8,885 bases of DNA from Actinophytocola sp050699915 (GCF_050699915.1 NZ_JBOHGA010000236.1:1-8885); one strand, 5' to 3'. Positions 1 to 5,759 are shown, counted from the first letter of the stretch. Notes: a model not told the origin generated them from the letters alone. Translations and numbers: made by a program.

Positions 1-56
1 TTACGGGCGACCGCGACCACATCATCACGGAACTCCCGCGGATACGGCTTGGGCAT
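1..56 (-). CDS. IS3-family transposase OrfA, N-terminal fragment
   Basis: The minus strand opens with ATG at 56-54 and reads MPKPYPREFRDDVVAVAR before the window ends. This is the typical beginning of IS3-family OrfA proteins of actinobacteria, whose HTH_Tnp_1 domain binds the element's ends. A good ribosome binding site (GGAAGG) lies about 8 bases upstream, so the start is well supported. In complete IS3 elements OrfA is about 90-110 residues and OrfB, carrying the DDE catalytic domain, is made by programmed -1 frameshifting; both continue to the left of the window. Only 18 residues are visible, so the family call rests on the N-terminal signature alone. Confidence 0.72.
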   Translation of the reverse strand, partial: MPKPYPREFRDDVVAVAR

Positions 57-125
57 AACGACATCCTTCCAGCAAGACCACACAGGCCTCACAGATCAGA
101 TGTCAACCAAACCCTGGGCAGTCCC
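1..125 (-). mobile_element. 5' end of an IS3-family insertion sequence, running off the left edge
   Basis: On the minus strand this stretch holds the start of an IS3-type transposase gene (56 down to 1) and its leader. The outer end is probably near 124-125, where the minus strand reads GGACTGCCCAGGGTTTGG followed by TTGACA. This GC-rich block looks like an IS3-type terminal repeat, and TTGACA could be the -35 box of the transposase promoter. Just right of this point the plus strand becomes readable phosphatase code, which supports a boundary here. The other end of the element is outside the window, so neither the inverted repeat nor the target duplication can be confirmed, and the exact boundary base is inferred. 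Confidence 0.6.
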
Positions 126-603
126 CAAGCACACCGACAAGGACACCGGCAACGACACTGGCGGCGAGTTCGTCGTCGTGAACACCCACCTCGACAACTC
201 GTCGGAGAACGCGCGCCGACGGGGCGCGTCGTTGATCCGTGACAGGATCACCGCTATCCCCGCCGCGCTGCCGGTGATCCTCACCGGGGACTTCAACTCC
301 GCCGCCGGGCACTCGGCCGCCTACCGCATCCTCAGCGGTGGCGCCGGCCTGACCGACACGTGGACCGCGGCCGCCCAGCGGCGCACGCCGCTGGTGGCGA
401 CCTGGCACGGCTACGAGCCGCTGGTGCCAGACGGTCCTCGCATCGACTGGATCCTCACCAGAGGAGCGGCCCGGATCTCGGCCGCGGGCATCAACACCTT
501 CACCGACCACGGCCGGTACGCCTCCGACCATCTGCCCACACAGGCACTGCTCACCCTCGATCACCCTCCATCGCGCTCGATCGCCTCGGCGCCGGTCGGG
601 TGA
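125..603 (+). pseudogene. Endonuclease/exonuclease/phosphatase family protein, 5'-truncated by the insertion sequence
   Basis: The reading frame carries the C-terminal half of an EEP (DNase I-like) hydrolase, a metal-dependent phosphodiesterase or phosphatase fold. In order it shows NTHLD (about 177-191), TGDFNS (about 283-300), RIDWIL (about 442-459) and YASDHLP (about 517-537). These match the catalytic His/Asp, Asp-x-Asn and Asp-His motifs of the family. The N-terminal half, with the essential metal-binding Asn and Glu strands, is missing: intact members are usually 250-300 residues and only about 160 remain. The open frame extends upstream to an ATG at 49, but residues 1 to about 25 of that frame lie antisense to the insertion sequence and resemble no EEP sequence. 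The gene ends at TGA 601-603. It was probably inactivated by the element, and the remaining half should not be catalytic. Confidence 0.8.
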
Positions 604-683
604 GGAACCAAGCCGGGACGGCGTCGCCGGCGAATACCTGACATGACTCGTTCGCGGAACTGGGAGACGAACCGGGAGACATC

Positions 684-2459
684 GTGCTGACACTCGCCCT
701 GATCGGTCTGATCGGCGGGCTGGTGACCGGCATCTCGCCGTGCATCCTCCCGGTGCTGCCGGTCATCTTCTTCACCGGTGCACAGACCAACCCCTCGCCC
801 GCCGCTGCCCGCGCGACACGGGCCGGCACCGGCGCGGTCGCTACGGCCGTCGTCGCGGTGGAGCGTCCTGTTGAGACGAAGCCGTCCCGGGCGCGGCCCT
901 ATCTGGTGATCGCCGGGCTGGTGGTGAGCTTCACGCTCGTCACGCTGTTCGGGTCGCTGCTGTTGTCGGTGCTCGGGCTGCCGCAGGACGTGCTGCGCTG
1001 GGCCGGGCTGGTCGTCCTCGCGCTGATCGGCATCGGGCTGATCGTGCCGCGCTTCGAGCACCTCCTGGAGAAGCCGTTCTCCTGGATCCCGCAACGCAAC
1101 CCCGACGCCAGCAAGGGCGGTTTCCCGCTCGGCCTCGCGCTCGGCGCGGTGTACGTGCCGTGCGCGGGACCGGTCCTCGCCGCGATCACCGTCGCCGGCT
1201 CCACCGGCCAGATCGGCACCGAGACCGTCGTGCTCACCGTGACCTTCGCCGCCGGCGCCGCCATCCCGCTGTTGGTCTTCGCCCTCGCCGGCCGGCGCGT
1301 CGCCGAGCGGGTGAAGGCGTTCCGCAAGCGCCAGCGCGGCATCCGGGTCACCGCCGGCATCGTGATGATCGCGCTCGCCATCGGTCTGGTGTTCAACCTC
1401 CCGCAGCTGCTGCAGCGGGCGATCCCGGACTACACCTCCGGCCTGCAGGACCAGGTCAACAACTCCCAGCAGGTGAAGGACGCGCTCAACCTGGGCGGGC
1501 TCGTCAACGACCAGAACAAGGACCTGGACAAGTGCTCGGCCGACGCGACGGAGCTGGAGAGCTGCGGCACCGCACCGGACATCAAGGGCATCCAGCAGTG
1601 GTTCAACACGCCGGGTGACAAGCCGGTGGACCTGAAGTCGTTGCGCGGCAAGGTGGTGCTGCTCGACTTCTGGGCCTACTCGTGCATCAACTGCCAGCGC
1701 TCGATTCCGCACGTGGTGGCGTGGGACAAGGCCTACCGCGACGCCGGCCTGCGGGTGATCGGCGTGCACGCACCGGAGTACGCGTTCGAGAAGGAGGCGC
1801 GCAACGTCGAGTCGGCCGCGGACAAGTTCGGCATCCGTTACCCGGTCGCGCTGGACAACTCGCTGGCCACCTGGACCAACTACCGCAACCGCTACTGGCC
1901 CGCGCACTACCTCATCGACGCCGACGGCACCGTCCGCCACATCAAGTTCGGCGAGGGCGACTACGACGTCACCGAGAAACTAATCCGCCAACTACTCCGC
2001 GACGCCAACCCGAACACCGCCCTGCCGGCGCCGACCGACACTGTCGACGACACCCCGAACACCGCCGACATCACCCGCGAGACCTACCTCGGGTCCACCA
2101 AGCGAGTCAACTTCGCCGGCACCGAGACCTACAGCGCCGGCGACAAGTCCTTCACACTTCCAGAAAACCAGCCGAAGGACAGCTTCGCCCTCGACGGCGA
2201 CTGGCGGCTCACCCCGCAGAGCATCACCCCCACCGGCGACACGGCTCAGGTCCGGCTCAACTACCGCGCCAAGCAGGTCCGCATGGTCCTGTCCGGCGAG
2301 GGCACCGTCACCTACCAGGCGAACGGGCAGACCAAGACCATCCAGGTCTCCGGCACCCCGAACTCCTACCCACTCCTGTCCACACAGGACATCAAGGCTG
2401 GTCAGGTCACCGCGACCATCGGCAAGGGCGTCGCGGCCTACTCCTTCACCTTCGGCTGA
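684..2459 (+). CDS. dipZ: DipZ-like transmembrane thiol-disulfide transporter (CcdA/DsbD core + thioredoxin-like + C-terminal beta domain)
   Basis: A 591-residue membrane protein that should carry thiol-disulfide equivalents across the membrane and deliver them through an extracytoplasmic thioredoxin-like domain. About six membrane segments fill residues 1-240. The CcdA/DsbD cysteine pair is visible as SPCILP (C20) and VPCAGP (C160). A linker (241-300) precedes a TlpA/redoxin domain (about 305-445) with the active site SCINCQ (C334, C337). Residues about 465-591 form a beta-rich domain beginning ETYLG, as in Mycobacterium tuberculosis DipZ (Rv2874, about 695 aa). The GTG start is supported by GGGAG at 674-678, five bases upstream. 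Odd: a second cysteine pair (C284, C294) lies in the linker just outside the membrane. The zinc anti-sigma gene follows after 22 bases, so the two are probably one operon. The architecture is clear; its partner proteins are not. Confidence 0.93.
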   Translation: MLTLALIGLIGGLVTGISPCILPVLPVIFFTGAQTNPSPAAARATRAGTGAVATAVVAVERPVETKPSRARPYLVIAGLVVSFTLVTLFGSLLLSVLGLPQDVLRWAGLVVLALIGIGLIVPRFEHLLEKPFSWIPQRNPDASKGGFPLGLALGAVYVPCAGPVLAAITVAGSTGQIGTETVVLTVTFAAGAAIPLLVFALAGRRVAERVKAFRKRQRGIRVTAGIVMIALAIGLVFNLPQLLQRAIPDYTSGLQDQVNNSQQVKDALNLGGLVNDQNKDLDKCSADATELESCGTAPDIKGIQQWFNTPGDKPVDLKSLRGKVVLLDFWAYSCINCQRSIPHVVAWDKAYRDAGLRVIGVHAPEYAFEKEARNVESAADKFGIRYPVALDNSLATWTNYRNRYWPAHYLIDADGTVRHIKFGEGDYDVTEKLIRQLLRDANPNTALPAPTDTVDDTPNTADITRETYLGSTKRVNFAGTETYSAGDKSFTLPENQPKDSFALDGDWRLTPQSITPTGDTAQVRLNYRAKQVRMVLSGEGTVTYQANGQTKTIQVSGTPNSYPLLSTQDIKAGQVTATIGKGVAAYSFTFG

Positions 2460-2469
2460 CCCGGAGATA

Positions 2470-2499
2470 ACAGACGGCGAGATGACAGACGGCCAGATG
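2470..2499 (+). repeat. 15-bp tandem duplication that doubles the start codon of the anti-sigma gene
   Basis: ACAGACGGCGAGATG (2470-2484) is followed directly by ACAGACGGCCAGATG (2485-2499), with one mismatch in 15 bases. Each copy ends in an in-frame ATG, at 2482 and 2497. Fifteen is a multiple of three, so the duplication adds five residues to the N-terminus without breaking the frame. Confidence 0.85.
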
Positions 2500-2703
2500 T
2501 CCACCATGACCAGTGAGCAACACGACGCGCTGCGGGTGAGCCTCGGCGTGTACGCGATGAACAAGGCCGACAGCCGCGAACGCCAGACGATCCGGGAGCA
2601 CCTCGACCGGTGCTCGAGCTGCCAGGACGAGCTCGCCGACCTCCTCGCGATCGTCGATCTGTTGGATCGGACCGCGCTCCGACCGCGACCGATCACCGGA
2701 TAA
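2482..2703 (+). CDS. Short zinc-binding anti-sigma factor domain (zf-HC2/ZAS type), no membrane anchor
   Basis: A 73-residue soluble protein. Residues 14-51 match the N-terminal domain of actinobacterial anti-sigma factors: HDALRVSLGVYAM, then the acidic/basic helix, then the zinc motif H40-x3-C44-x2-C47 followed by QDELADL. In family members this domain clamps an ECF sigma factor in the cytoplasm, and some members release it on oxidation of the zinc-bound cysteines. Most membrane-bound anti-sigmas continue with a helix and an outer domain; this one stops after a basic tail. In-frame ATG codons at 2482, 2497 and 2506 compete; none has an ideal ribosome binding site (GGAG at 2462-2465 is about 16 bases from the first), so the start is uncertain. 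It lies 22 bases after dipZ and is probably co-transcribed. No sigma factor gene is visible. It could be an RsrA-like soluble redox switch or the stump of a longer anti-sigma factor. Confidence 0.75.
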   Translation: MTDGQMSTMTSEQHDALRVSLGVYAMNKADSRERQTIREHLDRCSSCQDELADLLAIVDLLDRTALRPRPITG

Positions 2704-2717
2704 ACCCGAGGTCACCG

Positions 2718-2750
2718 GGTGTTCTGCCCTGGTCGGTGTTCTCCAACACC
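2718..2750. promoter_or_regulatory. Direct and inverted repeats between the anti-sigma gene and the secreted cassette
   Basis: GGTGTTCT occurs twice, 17 bases apart (2718-2725 and 2735-2742). The second copy begins a small hairpin GGTGTT-CTCC-AACACC (2735-2750). The element sits 15-47 bases past the anti-sigma stop and about 100 bases before the next start. It could be a weak terminator or a regulator binding site for the downstream cassette. The stem is only 6 bp with no U-tract, so the assignment is tentative. No convincing -35/-10 pair was found in 2704-2848. Confidence 0.35.
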
Positions 2751-2835
2751 AGGTGGGTGAAAGAAATATCAACCTCGGACCCATCCGTGTTGGTGTCTGG
2801 CGCCGAAGCCCTCGTACTGGTGACCCCCGATCGAG

Positions 2836-2843
2836 GGAGGTGA
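2836..2843 (+). promoter_or_regulatory. Strong ribosome binding site of the Pro-Val repeat protein
   Basis: GGAGGTGA is an uninterrupted match to the 16S rRNA anti-Shine-Dalgarno sequence. It lies 5 bases before ATG 2849 and decides that start over the GTG at 2845, which opens a different, much shorter frame. Confidence 0.85.
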
Positions 2844-2848
2844 TGTGA

Positions 2849-3805
2849 ATGAGGGATCACACAGAGGTGCCTGGTCTGACTGTCCCGAGTCCGGCGATCG
2901 TGCTGCTCCGACGAGCGGTGGCGGTCGCCGGGTTCTTGTTCGGGCTCGGGCTGTTGGCACTGCTCGGCGCGGGGCAGGCGGGTGCGGACGAGCGTCCGGC
3001 GGAGAACAAGCCGGCCGACGCGGACGCACCCACGTCCGGGTTGACGGGTCCCGTGCTGGGACTCGTCGACGGCGTGGCCGCTCCGGTGGCACGGGTCGCC
3101 GGTCCGGCGGTGGCTCCGGCGGTGGCTCCGGTTGTCGAGATCACCGAACCGGTGGTCGAGCCGGTGGTTCGGCCGGTCACCGAGGCGGTGGCCCCCGTGG
3201 TCGAACCGGTGGTCCGGCCGCTGACCGAGGCGATGGCCCCGGTCGTGCGGCCGGTGCTGGCACCCGTGACCCCAGTGCTGGATTCGGTGGTGCACACGGT
3301 CGCTCCGGTGGCCGAGCCGTTGACTGGTCCGCTGTTGCGGGCCGCCGATCCGATGCTGGCACCGGTGGCGGCGTCGGTGGGTGCCGACGGCGCGGTGTCC
3401 GACTTGTCTTCTGACGTGTCGGGGCCGCGCACGGCACCCGGGCCACGGCCCAAGGCGCCGTCGGCCAGGGATGTCCCGGCTGCTGTTTCCGTTGACCCGG
3501 TGGTCGACGGGAGCACGGGGACGCCGTGGTCGGATGACGTGACCACGTCGCCGCCGGTCGCCACCGCCGGGGCACAACCGGCCGGTCCAGGCCGGCCGGG
3601 TGACCGCTCCGGATATCCACTTGGGACGGACGTTGTTCCGGGTGGTGGCGCGGCTGGTGGCTTCGGTGGTCAGCACGGTGCTGACGGCACCGTGTCGTCG
3701 CCGGGCACGTCGTCCGGTGCGGACGGTCCAGGTGACCGGGCTCCGCCCGGTGGGGACGTCGCCTTGTCGTGGCTGGCGTTCGAGGACCGTGACCATCCGA
3801 GCTGA
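2849..3805 (+). CDS. Secreted Pro-Val repeat protein of unknown function
   Basis: A 318-residue predicted exported protein. A signal peptide fills residues 1-46: two arginines (R21, R22), a hydrophobic core, and a likely cleavage site after AGA (A46) before DERPAE. Residues about 66-175 are built from proline-valine units. Three clear 15-residue copies start at P101, P116 and P131 (for example PVVEPVVRPVTEAVA), with looser copies on both sides. Valines recur every three to four residues, giving a hydrophobic stripe if helical. Residues about 190-318 are Pro/Gly/Ser/Asp-rich and probably disordered. There is no cysteine, transmembrane anchor or LPXTG sorting signal, so it is presumably released or bound non-covalently to the envelope. 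The repeat-protein gene starts 50 bases downstream with no hairpin between, suggesting co-transcription. I do not recognise a named family; Pro-Val repeat exported proteins of this style do occur in other actinomycetes. Confidence 0.78.
   Translation: MRDHTEVPGLTVPSPAIVLLRRAVAVAGFLFGLGLLALLGAGQAGADERPAENKPADADAPTSGLTGPVLGLVDGVAAPVARVAGPAVAPAVAPVVEITEPVVEPVVRPVTEAVAPVVEPVVRPLTEAMAPVVRPVLAPVTPVLDSVVHTVAPVAEPLTGPLLRAADPMLAPVAASVGADGAVSDLSSDVSGPRTAPGPRPKAPSARDVPAAVSVDPVVDGSTGTPWSDDVTTSPPVATAGAQPAGPGRPGDRSGYPLGTDVVPGGGAAGGFGGQHGADGTVSSPGTSSGADGPGDRAPPGGDVALSWLAFEDRDHPS
3149..3283 (+). repeat. Three tandem 45-bp units encoding 15-residue Pro-Val repeats
   Basis: The units are 3149-3193, 3194-3238 and 3239-3283. 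The first two encode PVVEPVVRPVTEAVA and PVVEPVVRPLTEAMA and differ at only two residues. The third (PVVRPVLAPVTPVLD) keeps the Pro/Val spacing only. Degenerate Pro-Val units continue before (from about 3080) and after (to about 3370). Confidence 0.8.
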
Positions 3806-3855
3806 TGTTTCTTCCAAACCCCATGTGACCGAATGGACTTGGAAGGGAAGCGAGA

Positions 3856-5709
3856 ATGCGTAAGACAGTCAAGCGCGTGCTCGTCACCGCTGCGATCACC
3901 GGTGGGTTCGTCCTGCTGGGTAGCGAGGTAGCGAGCGCGGACACCGGGTCGGACGGCTTGTCCGACCTGACCGGCAGTATTTCTGGCACCATCAGCTCGA
4001 CGACTGGTGCGGCGAACTCGGGTGGTGACACCACGTCCGGGGCGACGGCCGGCAACGGCGGGAGCTCGGGCGCGGGTGGCAACGCGTCGAGTGGCAACAC
4101 CGCGACGTCGGGTGACACCGGCGACTCGGGCGACTCCGGCGCGACCGGTGGCAACTCCGCCACCACGTTCTGCGTGCTGTCCGACTGCACCACGTCGGTC
4201 GGCTCGGGCGACTCGGGTGACACCGGGTCCACGGGCGACAGCGGCGATGCCGGCAACGTCAGCCACACAGCCGGGGGCAACTCCGGCCACGCGGGTGACG
4301 GCGGCTCGGCGCACAGCGCCGCGGCAGGCTCGAACTCGGCGCACTCGGGTTCGGCGCAGGGCCGTGGCGCCAACACCGGTGACGCCACCTCCGGTGGTGA
4401 CACCTCGTCCGATGCGACCGCCGGCGACGGCGGGAACTCGGGCGCGGGCGGCAACGCCACCAGCGGCAACCAGGCGACGAGCGGGAACACCGGGAACTCC
4501 GGCGACTCCGGCTCCACCGGCGGCAACCACGCCGCGGGCGTCTGCGTGCTGTCCAAGTGCGACACCACGGTGACCTCCGGCGATTCGGGTGACACCGGGT
4601 CCACCGGGGACAGTGGTGACGCGTGGAACGCCAGCCACACGGCCGGGGGCGACTCCGGCATGGCCGGCGACGGTGGCGGCGCGCACTCGATGGCGGCGGG
4701 TGAGAACTCGGCGAACTCGGGTGACGCGGGCTCCGGTGACCGGGGCTCCGGTGACCGGGGCTCTGGTGACTGGGGCTGGCGTCGCGAGGCGTCCTCCCAC
4801 ACCGGTGACGCCACCTCGGGTGGTGACACCTCGTCCGACGCGACCGCCGGCAACGGTGGCAACTCGGGCCCGGCGGGGAACGCCTCCAGCTCCAACGAGG
4901 CGACCTCCGGCGGCACCGGTGACTCGGGTGACTCGGGTTCGACGGGCGGCAACAGCGCGTCCGTGGAGAACCGGGGTGGCCGGTCGAACGAGTGGGACAA
5001 CCACGGCAAGTGGGGCGACCACGAGAACGGCAACGAGAACGGCAACGAGAACGGCAACGAGTCGCACACCATGGTGACCTCGGGCGACTCGGGTGACACC
5101 GGGTCCACCGGGGACAGTGGTGACACCGGCAACCTGAGCTGGACGACCGGAGGCGACTCCGGTAGGGCCGGCGACGGTGGCGACGCGCACGCGGCGGCGG
5201 CCGGGAACAACTCGGCCATGTCGGGTGACGTCATGTCCCGCAAGGACGGCAAGCACCGCGGCGGGCACCACAAGGGTGGCGACAACGGTTCGACCGGTGA
5301 CGCCACCGCGAGTGGTGACACCACCTCCGAGGCGACCGCCGGCAACGGTGGCAACTCGGGCCCCGCGGGGAACGCCTCCAGCTCCAACGAGGCGACCTCG
5401 GGCGAGACCGGTGACTCGGGTGACTCCGGTGCCACCGGTGGCAACTCCGCCGAGGTCCGGCCGGACGAGAAGTCCGGCAAGCAGGACAAGTGGCAGCGCC
5501 GTGGCGGTCACCACGGCGACACGTGGATCCTCACGATCGTGACCTCGGGCGACTCGGGTGACACCGGGTCCACTGGGGACAGTGGGAACGCGTGGAACGC
5601 CAGCTGGACCACCGCAGGCAACTCCGGTCCGGCCGGTGACGGCGGCGACGCACATGCCGCCGCACACGGCTCGAACCACGCCTGGTGGGGCCACAACGCT
5701 CAGCACTAA
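3856..5709 (+). CDS. Secreted four-module Gly/Ser/Asp/Thr repeat protein, novel architecture
   Basis: A 617-residue predicted exported protein. The signal peptide is residues 1-28 (MRKTVKR, a hydrophobic core, cleavage after VASA). The mature part consists of four modules, each an A unit of about 50 residues (54-102, 173-226, 315-368, 479-532; core ATAGNGGNSGPAGNAS) and a B unit of about 50 residues (114-168, 238-290, 406-458, 561-607; core SGDSGDTGSTGDSGD). Inserts between A and B differ: C106-x4-C111 and C230-x4-C235 loops in modules 1-2, but a 37-residue Asn/Glu/Trp stretch and a 28-residue Lys/Arg/His/Trp stretch in modules 3-4. The chain ends HAWWGHNAQH. No anchor or sorting signal is seen. 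The repeat suggests an extended or solenoid-like acidic fibre, possibly metal-binding; this is inference. The ATG at 3856 follows a purine-rich site (GGAAGGGAAGCGAG). It lies 50 bases after the Pro-Val gene and before a strong hairpin. Confidence 0.85.
   Translation: MRKTVKRVLVTAAITGGFVLLGSEVASADTGSDGLSDLTGSISGTISSTTGAANSGGDTTSGATAGNGGSSGAGGNASSGNTATSGDTGDSGDSGATGGNSATTFCVLSDCTTSVGSGDSGDTGSTGDSGDAGNVSHTAGGNSGHAGDGGSAHSAAAGSNSAHSGSAQGRGANTGDATSGGDTSSDATAGDGGNSGAGGNATSGNQATSGNTGNSGDSGSTGGNHAAGVCVLSKCDTTVTSGDSGDTGSTGDSGDAWNASHTAGGDSGMAGDGGGAHSMAAGENSANSGDAGSGDRGSGDRGSGDWGWRREASSHTGDATSGGDTSSDATAGNGGNSGPAGNASSSNEATSGGTGDSGDSGSTGGNSASVENRGGRSNEWDNHGKWGDHENGNENGNENGNESHTMVTSGDSGDTGSTGDSGDTGNLSWTTGGDSGRAGDGGDAHAAAAGNNSAMSGDVMSRKDGKHRGGHHKGGDNGSTGDATASGDTTSEATAGNGGNSGPAGNASSSNEATSGETGDSGDSGATGGNSAEVRPDEKSGKQDKWQRRGGHHGDTWILTIVTSGDSGDTGSTGDSGNAWNASWTTAGNSGPAGDGGDAHAAAHGSNHAWWGHNAQH
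4015..4359 (+). repeat. Repeat module 1 of the secreted protein (A unit, CVLSDC loop, B unit)
   Basis: Encodes residues 54-168. The A unit is the most divergent of the four (it starts NSGGDTTSG). The A-B insert is 11 residues with C106 and C111. The B unit contains the 18-base block GGGTGACACCGGGTCCAC at 4215-4232, which is identical in all four modules. Confidence 0.85.
4372..4725 (+). repeat. Repeat module 2 of the secreted protein (A unit, CVLSKC loop, B unit)
   Basis: Encodes residues 173-290. The insert keeps the cysteine loop (C230, C235), with Lys in place of the Asp of module 1. The conserved 18-base block is at 4587-4604. The B unit introduces tryptophan (AWNASHT). Confidence 0.85.
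4729..4773 (+). repeat. 15-bp tandem repeat (three copies) between modules 2 and 3
   Basis: Three copies of a GGCTCCGGTGACCGG-like 15-base unit encode GSGDR, GSGDR and GSGDW (residues 292-306). The third copy has two substitutions, one of which turns Arg into Trp. It lengthens the linker between modules 2 and 3. Confidence 0.85.
4798..5229 (+). repeat. Repeat module 3 of the secreted protein (A unit, Asn/Glu-rich insert, B unit)
   Basis: Encodes residues 315-458. The cysteine loop is replaced by a 37-residue insert (369-405) with two tryptophans and a run of Asn-Glu-Asn-Gly. The A-unit DNA at 4840-4907 matches module 4 (5332-5399) at 67 of 68 bases, pointing to recent duplication or gene conversion. 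The conserved 18-base block is at 5091-5108. Confidence 0.85.
5023..5058 (+). repeat. 12-bp tandem repeat (three exact copies) inside module 3
   Basis: GAGAACGGCAAC repeats three times without change and encodes ENGN x3. It is a slippage-type expansion in the insert between the A and B units, where modules 1-2 have only an 11-residue cysteine loop. Confidence 0.9.
5290..5676 (+). repeat. Repeat module 4 of the secreted protein (A unit, basic insert, truncated B unit)
   Basis: Encodes residues 479-607. The insert (533-560) is rich in Lys, Arg, His and Trp and ends with the hydrophobic run TWILTIV. The conserved 18-base block is at 5556-5573. The B unit stops early and the protein ends in a Trp/His-rich tail. 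Confidence 0.83.
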
Positions 5710-5724
5710 GCCGAGCGAGATGAC

Positions 5725-5759
5725 CGTGTGGGGCGCCGAGCAAGTCGGCGCCCCACACG
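5725..5759 (+). terminator. Perfect 15-bp hairpin terminator after the secreted cassette
   Basis: CGTGTGGGGCGCCGA (5725-5739) and TCGGCGCCCCACACG (5745-5759) pair perfectly around a 5-base loop (GCAAG). The hairpin starts 16 bases after the repeat-protein stop codon. There is no U-tract, which is common for terminators of high-GC actinomycetes. It lies between convergent genes and could also stop transcripts from the minus-strand ATPase gene. Confidence 0.85.

Noticed and set aside
561..1940. 459-codon minus-strand frame antisense to dipZ
   Set aside because: Low-complexity Arg/Asp/Gln translation with no recognisable motif; the opposite frame is clearly DipZ.
2909..2914. Twin-arginine (Tat) signal in the Pro-Val protein
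   Set aside because: R21-R22 is followed by AVAV, without the S/T-R-R-x-F-L-K consensus; a Sec signal peptide is the simpler reading.
4172..4194. Chaplin-type hydrophobic cysteine segment
   Set aside because: CVLSDC is a lone C-x4-C loop. The roughly 40-residue hydrophobic chaplin domain around the cysteines is absent.
3177..5489. Very long minus-strand open frame (770 codons) across the repeat gene
   Set aside because: It is Pro/Glu/Ser/Val-rich and mirrors the plus-strand Gly/Ser/Asp repeats. GC-biased third positions keep antisense frames open. It has no plausible start signal, while the plus frame has a signal peptide and a ribosome binding site.
4015..5676. Possible CRISPR-like or satellite array
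   Set aside because: Repeat period is hundreds of bases, the sequence is coding throughout in one frame, and the variable parts are in-frame inserts rather than uniform spacers.
3856..5709. RTX calcium-binding repeat or collagen-like protein
   Set aside because: No GGxGxDxxx nonapeptide series and no Gly-X-Y periodicity with proline; the Asp/Gly richness alone is not enough.
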